From Anaerolineales bacterium (GTDB lineage Bacteria; Chloroflexota; Anaerolineae; Anaerolineales; UBA4823), in NCBI GenBank assembly GCA_016935755.1, contig JAFGQI010000024.1:1-43513 (forward strand): 43,513 nucleotides of DNA, given 5' to 3'. This document shows positions 41,913-43,513 of this stretch, one piece after another (position 1 is the stretch's first letter; each line of letters opens with the position of its first letter). The notes beneath the pieces were generated by a model. It saw only the letters and a program-made list of their open reading frames with translations, did no database searches and had not been told where the DNA came from. The translations under genes and the position numbers were made by a program.

Positions 41913-43513
41913 AGCACCTCCCGCAGATAAGGCGCAGTGGGTGTATCCCCCGCCGCCACCTGCTCAGGCGTACCCGAGGCAATGATATAGCCGCCTCCCG
42001 GTCCGCCGGTGGGACCAAGCTCCACCAGCCAGTCGCAGGCTGCCAGCATGTGCGTGTGGTGCTCGACGATCAGCACCGAGCCGCCGGCATCTACCAGGCG
42101 GCGCAGCACGTGCGTCAGCCGGAGCACATCCTCCAGATGCTGCCCAATCGAAGGCTCATCGAGGATGTACAGTGTGGAGAGGGAGGCTTTCTTACACAGC
42201 TCACTGGCGATCTTGAGGCGCTGCGCTTCCCCGCCGGAGAGGGTATGTCTCGGTTGGCGCAGCACCAGGTAGCCCAGTCCGACCTCCCGCGCTGCCTGCA
42301 GAGGCCGCTGTAATTTATCGATCTCGCCGAAGAACGCATATACTTCGTCAATGGTCAGGCTGAAGATCTCTGGCAGAGCCAGTCCCTTCAAGCGTACCTG
42401 CCAGGCTTCGGCGGTATAGCCTGTGCCGCGGCAAGTTTCACACAGCACATGCACATCCGGCAAAAAAGCCATATCCATAGCCAGCATCCCCTGCCCGCTG
42501 CAGACCGAACAGCGCCTTGAAAGCTGCTCTGCGCCTAACCCCAGGGCTTGAGCTTCGCTGCTCTGCGCATAGAGCGCCTCCAGCGGCTGCCTGAGGCCCA
42601 GGTAAGTCGCCGGGCTGCTCATCCCGGCCCTGGATTGATCCACCTGAATGACACGGGCTGGTGCGCCCTCGATCGAATCATATTCGCCAGGGTCAATGGG
42701 TTCATAAGCCACCGAGGTAGTCTGTTTGCGCGGGGCCAGCGCCCGCCCGAGCGTATCCATCACCAGGGAGGATTTGCCCGACCCCGACACGCCGCAGACG
42801 CCCACCAGCACGCCCAACGGAAACCGCACCGGTTCGCCTTTCAGATTATTGGCGCGAGGCCCAGTAATCGTCAACCAGGAGATGGGGGCACGGCGCTGGG
42901 GAATATCTATCCGCCGCTCACCGCGCAGCCAGCGGGCAGTGCAGCTGTCCGTCTGGGCGACTGTTTGTGGGCTGCCCTGGGCTACAATGCACCCGCCCTG
43001 CCGGCCCGCCCCAGGGCCCATGTCGATCAGATGATCCGCCGCCTGGATCACCTGGGAATCGTGCTCCACCACGATGACAGTATTTCCCTGGTCGCGTAGG
43101 GCTTTCAAAGCTTCCAACAAAGCCTGCACTTCGGCAGGGTGCAGGCCGCGGGTGGGTTCATCCAACAGCAAAGTCAGCGAGGTCAGCCCGCTTCCCAGCA
43201 GGCCTGCCAGGCGGATGCGCTGAGCTTCGCCTGCCGAGAGCGTCCCAGCGACGCGGTCGAGATGCAGATAGCTGAGGCCCACATCCACCAGGAACTTCAA
43301 ACGCTGGCGGATGGTAAACAGCGAAGATGAGAGATCCCGTCGGGAGGTCTGCAATCCGGCGATCAACTGCGCCAGTTCTGCCAGAGTCAGCTGAGATAGT
43401 TCAAAAACATTTGACCCGGCCAGCGTCACCGCCAGGTATTCAGGCCGCAGGCGCCTGCCGCTGCACGCCGGGCAGGGTGTGCTGTCGGTATAGGTGCCGC
43501 CCACATCCCAATC
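41909..43513 (-). CDS. UvrA-like ABC ATPase, partial at the window edge
   Basis: The reading frame covers at least 534 residues and runs off the window, so the N-terminus lies beyond 43513; the GTG at 43504 is inside the gene. Seen are the second-half features of UvrA: LSAGEAQRIRLA and LLLDEPTRGLHP for the first ATPase half, GVSGSGKSS (Walker A of the second half), a zinc-finger module CSVCSGQG...CETCRGTG, LSGGEAQRLKIASEL and YILDEPSIG. UvrA itself is the damage-recognition subunit of nucleotide excision repair; UvrA2/DrrC-like proteins serve in antibiotic resistance or unknown roles. This may be such a paralogue, since no uvrB or uvrC adjoins and it overlaps an odd toroid-repeat gene by 4 bases. 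Confidence 0.85.
   Translation of the reverse strand, partial: DWDVGGTYTDSTPCPACSGRRLRPEYLAVTLAGSNVFELSQLTLAELAQLIAGLQTSRRDLSSSLFTIRQRLKFLVDVGLSYLHLDRVAGTLSAGEAQRIRLAGLLGSGLTSLTLLLDEPTRGLHPAEVQALLEALKALRDQGNTVIVVEHDSQVIQAADHLIDMGPGAGRQGGCIVAQGSPQTVAQTDSCTARWLRGERRIDIPQRRAPISWLTITGPRANNLKGEPVRFPLGVLVGVCGVSGSGKSSLVMDTLGRALAPRKQTTSVAYEPIDPGEYDSIEGAPARVIQVDQSRAGMSSPATYLGLRQPLEALYAQSSEAQALGLGAEQLSRRCSVCSGQGMLAMDMAFLPDVHVLCETCRGTGYTAEAWQVRLKGLALPEIFSLTIDEVYAFFGEIDKLQRPLQAAREVGLGYLVLRQPRHTLSGGEAQRLKIASELCKKASLSTLYILDEPSIGQHLEDVLRLTHVLRRLVDAGGSVLIVEHHTHMLAACDWLVELGPTGGPGGGYIIASGTPEQVAAGDTPTAPYLREVL

Overview
The window reads as a chromosomal segment of an anaerobic, saccharolytic bacterium, most likely Chloroflexota (class Anaerolineae or a relative). 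This is inferred from gene content and style: an oligopeptide-type solute-binding lipoprotein with a Val/Glu/Lys-rich linker after its lipobox, Ycf46/Ycf35-type genes outside a cyanobacterial setting, dense co-directional operons with 4-base ATGA overlaps, and moderately GC-rich DNA. No rRNA or tRNA gene fixes the taxonomy with certainty.

Region A (1-10501, plus strand). A small structured RNA unit, with a near-consensus promoter at 91-119 and a terminator at 277-305, is followed by a tight operon: mobB, a Ycf46-type AAA+ ATPase, two paralogous HEAT-like/beta-propeller scaffold proteins, an Hsp70-like ATPase, a DUF1257 (Ycf35) protein, a DUF2997 peptide, a small radical SAM protein and an unknown protein interrupted by an in-frame TAA. 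This ATPase/scaffold/Hsp70/Ycf35/radical SAM set looks like one machine of unknown function. It is the best candidate here for an undescribed system.

Region B (10532-13837, minus strand). A PLP-dependent Cys/Met-metabolism enzyme, a GMC oxidoreductase with a four-cysteine cluster motif and a small partner protein follow their own extended -10 promoter.

Region C (13846-34194, minus strand). One very long operon, about 20 kb and 17 genes, is headed by a LacI-type regulator that probably controls itself through a tandem operator array just downstream of its promoter. It encodes an Opp-type importer (binding protein, two permeases, two ATPases) and a cytoplasmic route for pectin and rhamnogalacturonan oligomers: heparinase II/III-like lyase, oligogalacturonate lyase, GH105 hydrolase, KdgF-like cupin, IolB/KduI-family isomerase, KduD, KdgK and KDPG aldolase, ending in pyruvate and glyceraldehyde 3-phosphate. 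A side branch has UxaE tagaturonate epimerase and a mannonate-oxidoreductase-like SDR. Two uroporphyrinogen-decarboxylase-superfamily proteins of unclear role sit in the middle. No secreted pectinase, uronate isomerase (UxaC) or mannonate dehydratase (UxuA) is present in the window.

Region D (34262-43513). A GNAT-like gene lacks any standard start codon. It is followed by a three-gene ABC-2 exporter, an MFS exporter and a GT39-type membrane glycosyltransferase on the plus strand. Convergent to these, on the minus strand, are a UvrA-like ATPase cut by the window edge and an alpha/alpha-toroid repeat protein overlapping it by 4 bases. No CRISPR array, insertion sequence, integrase or tRNA was seen.
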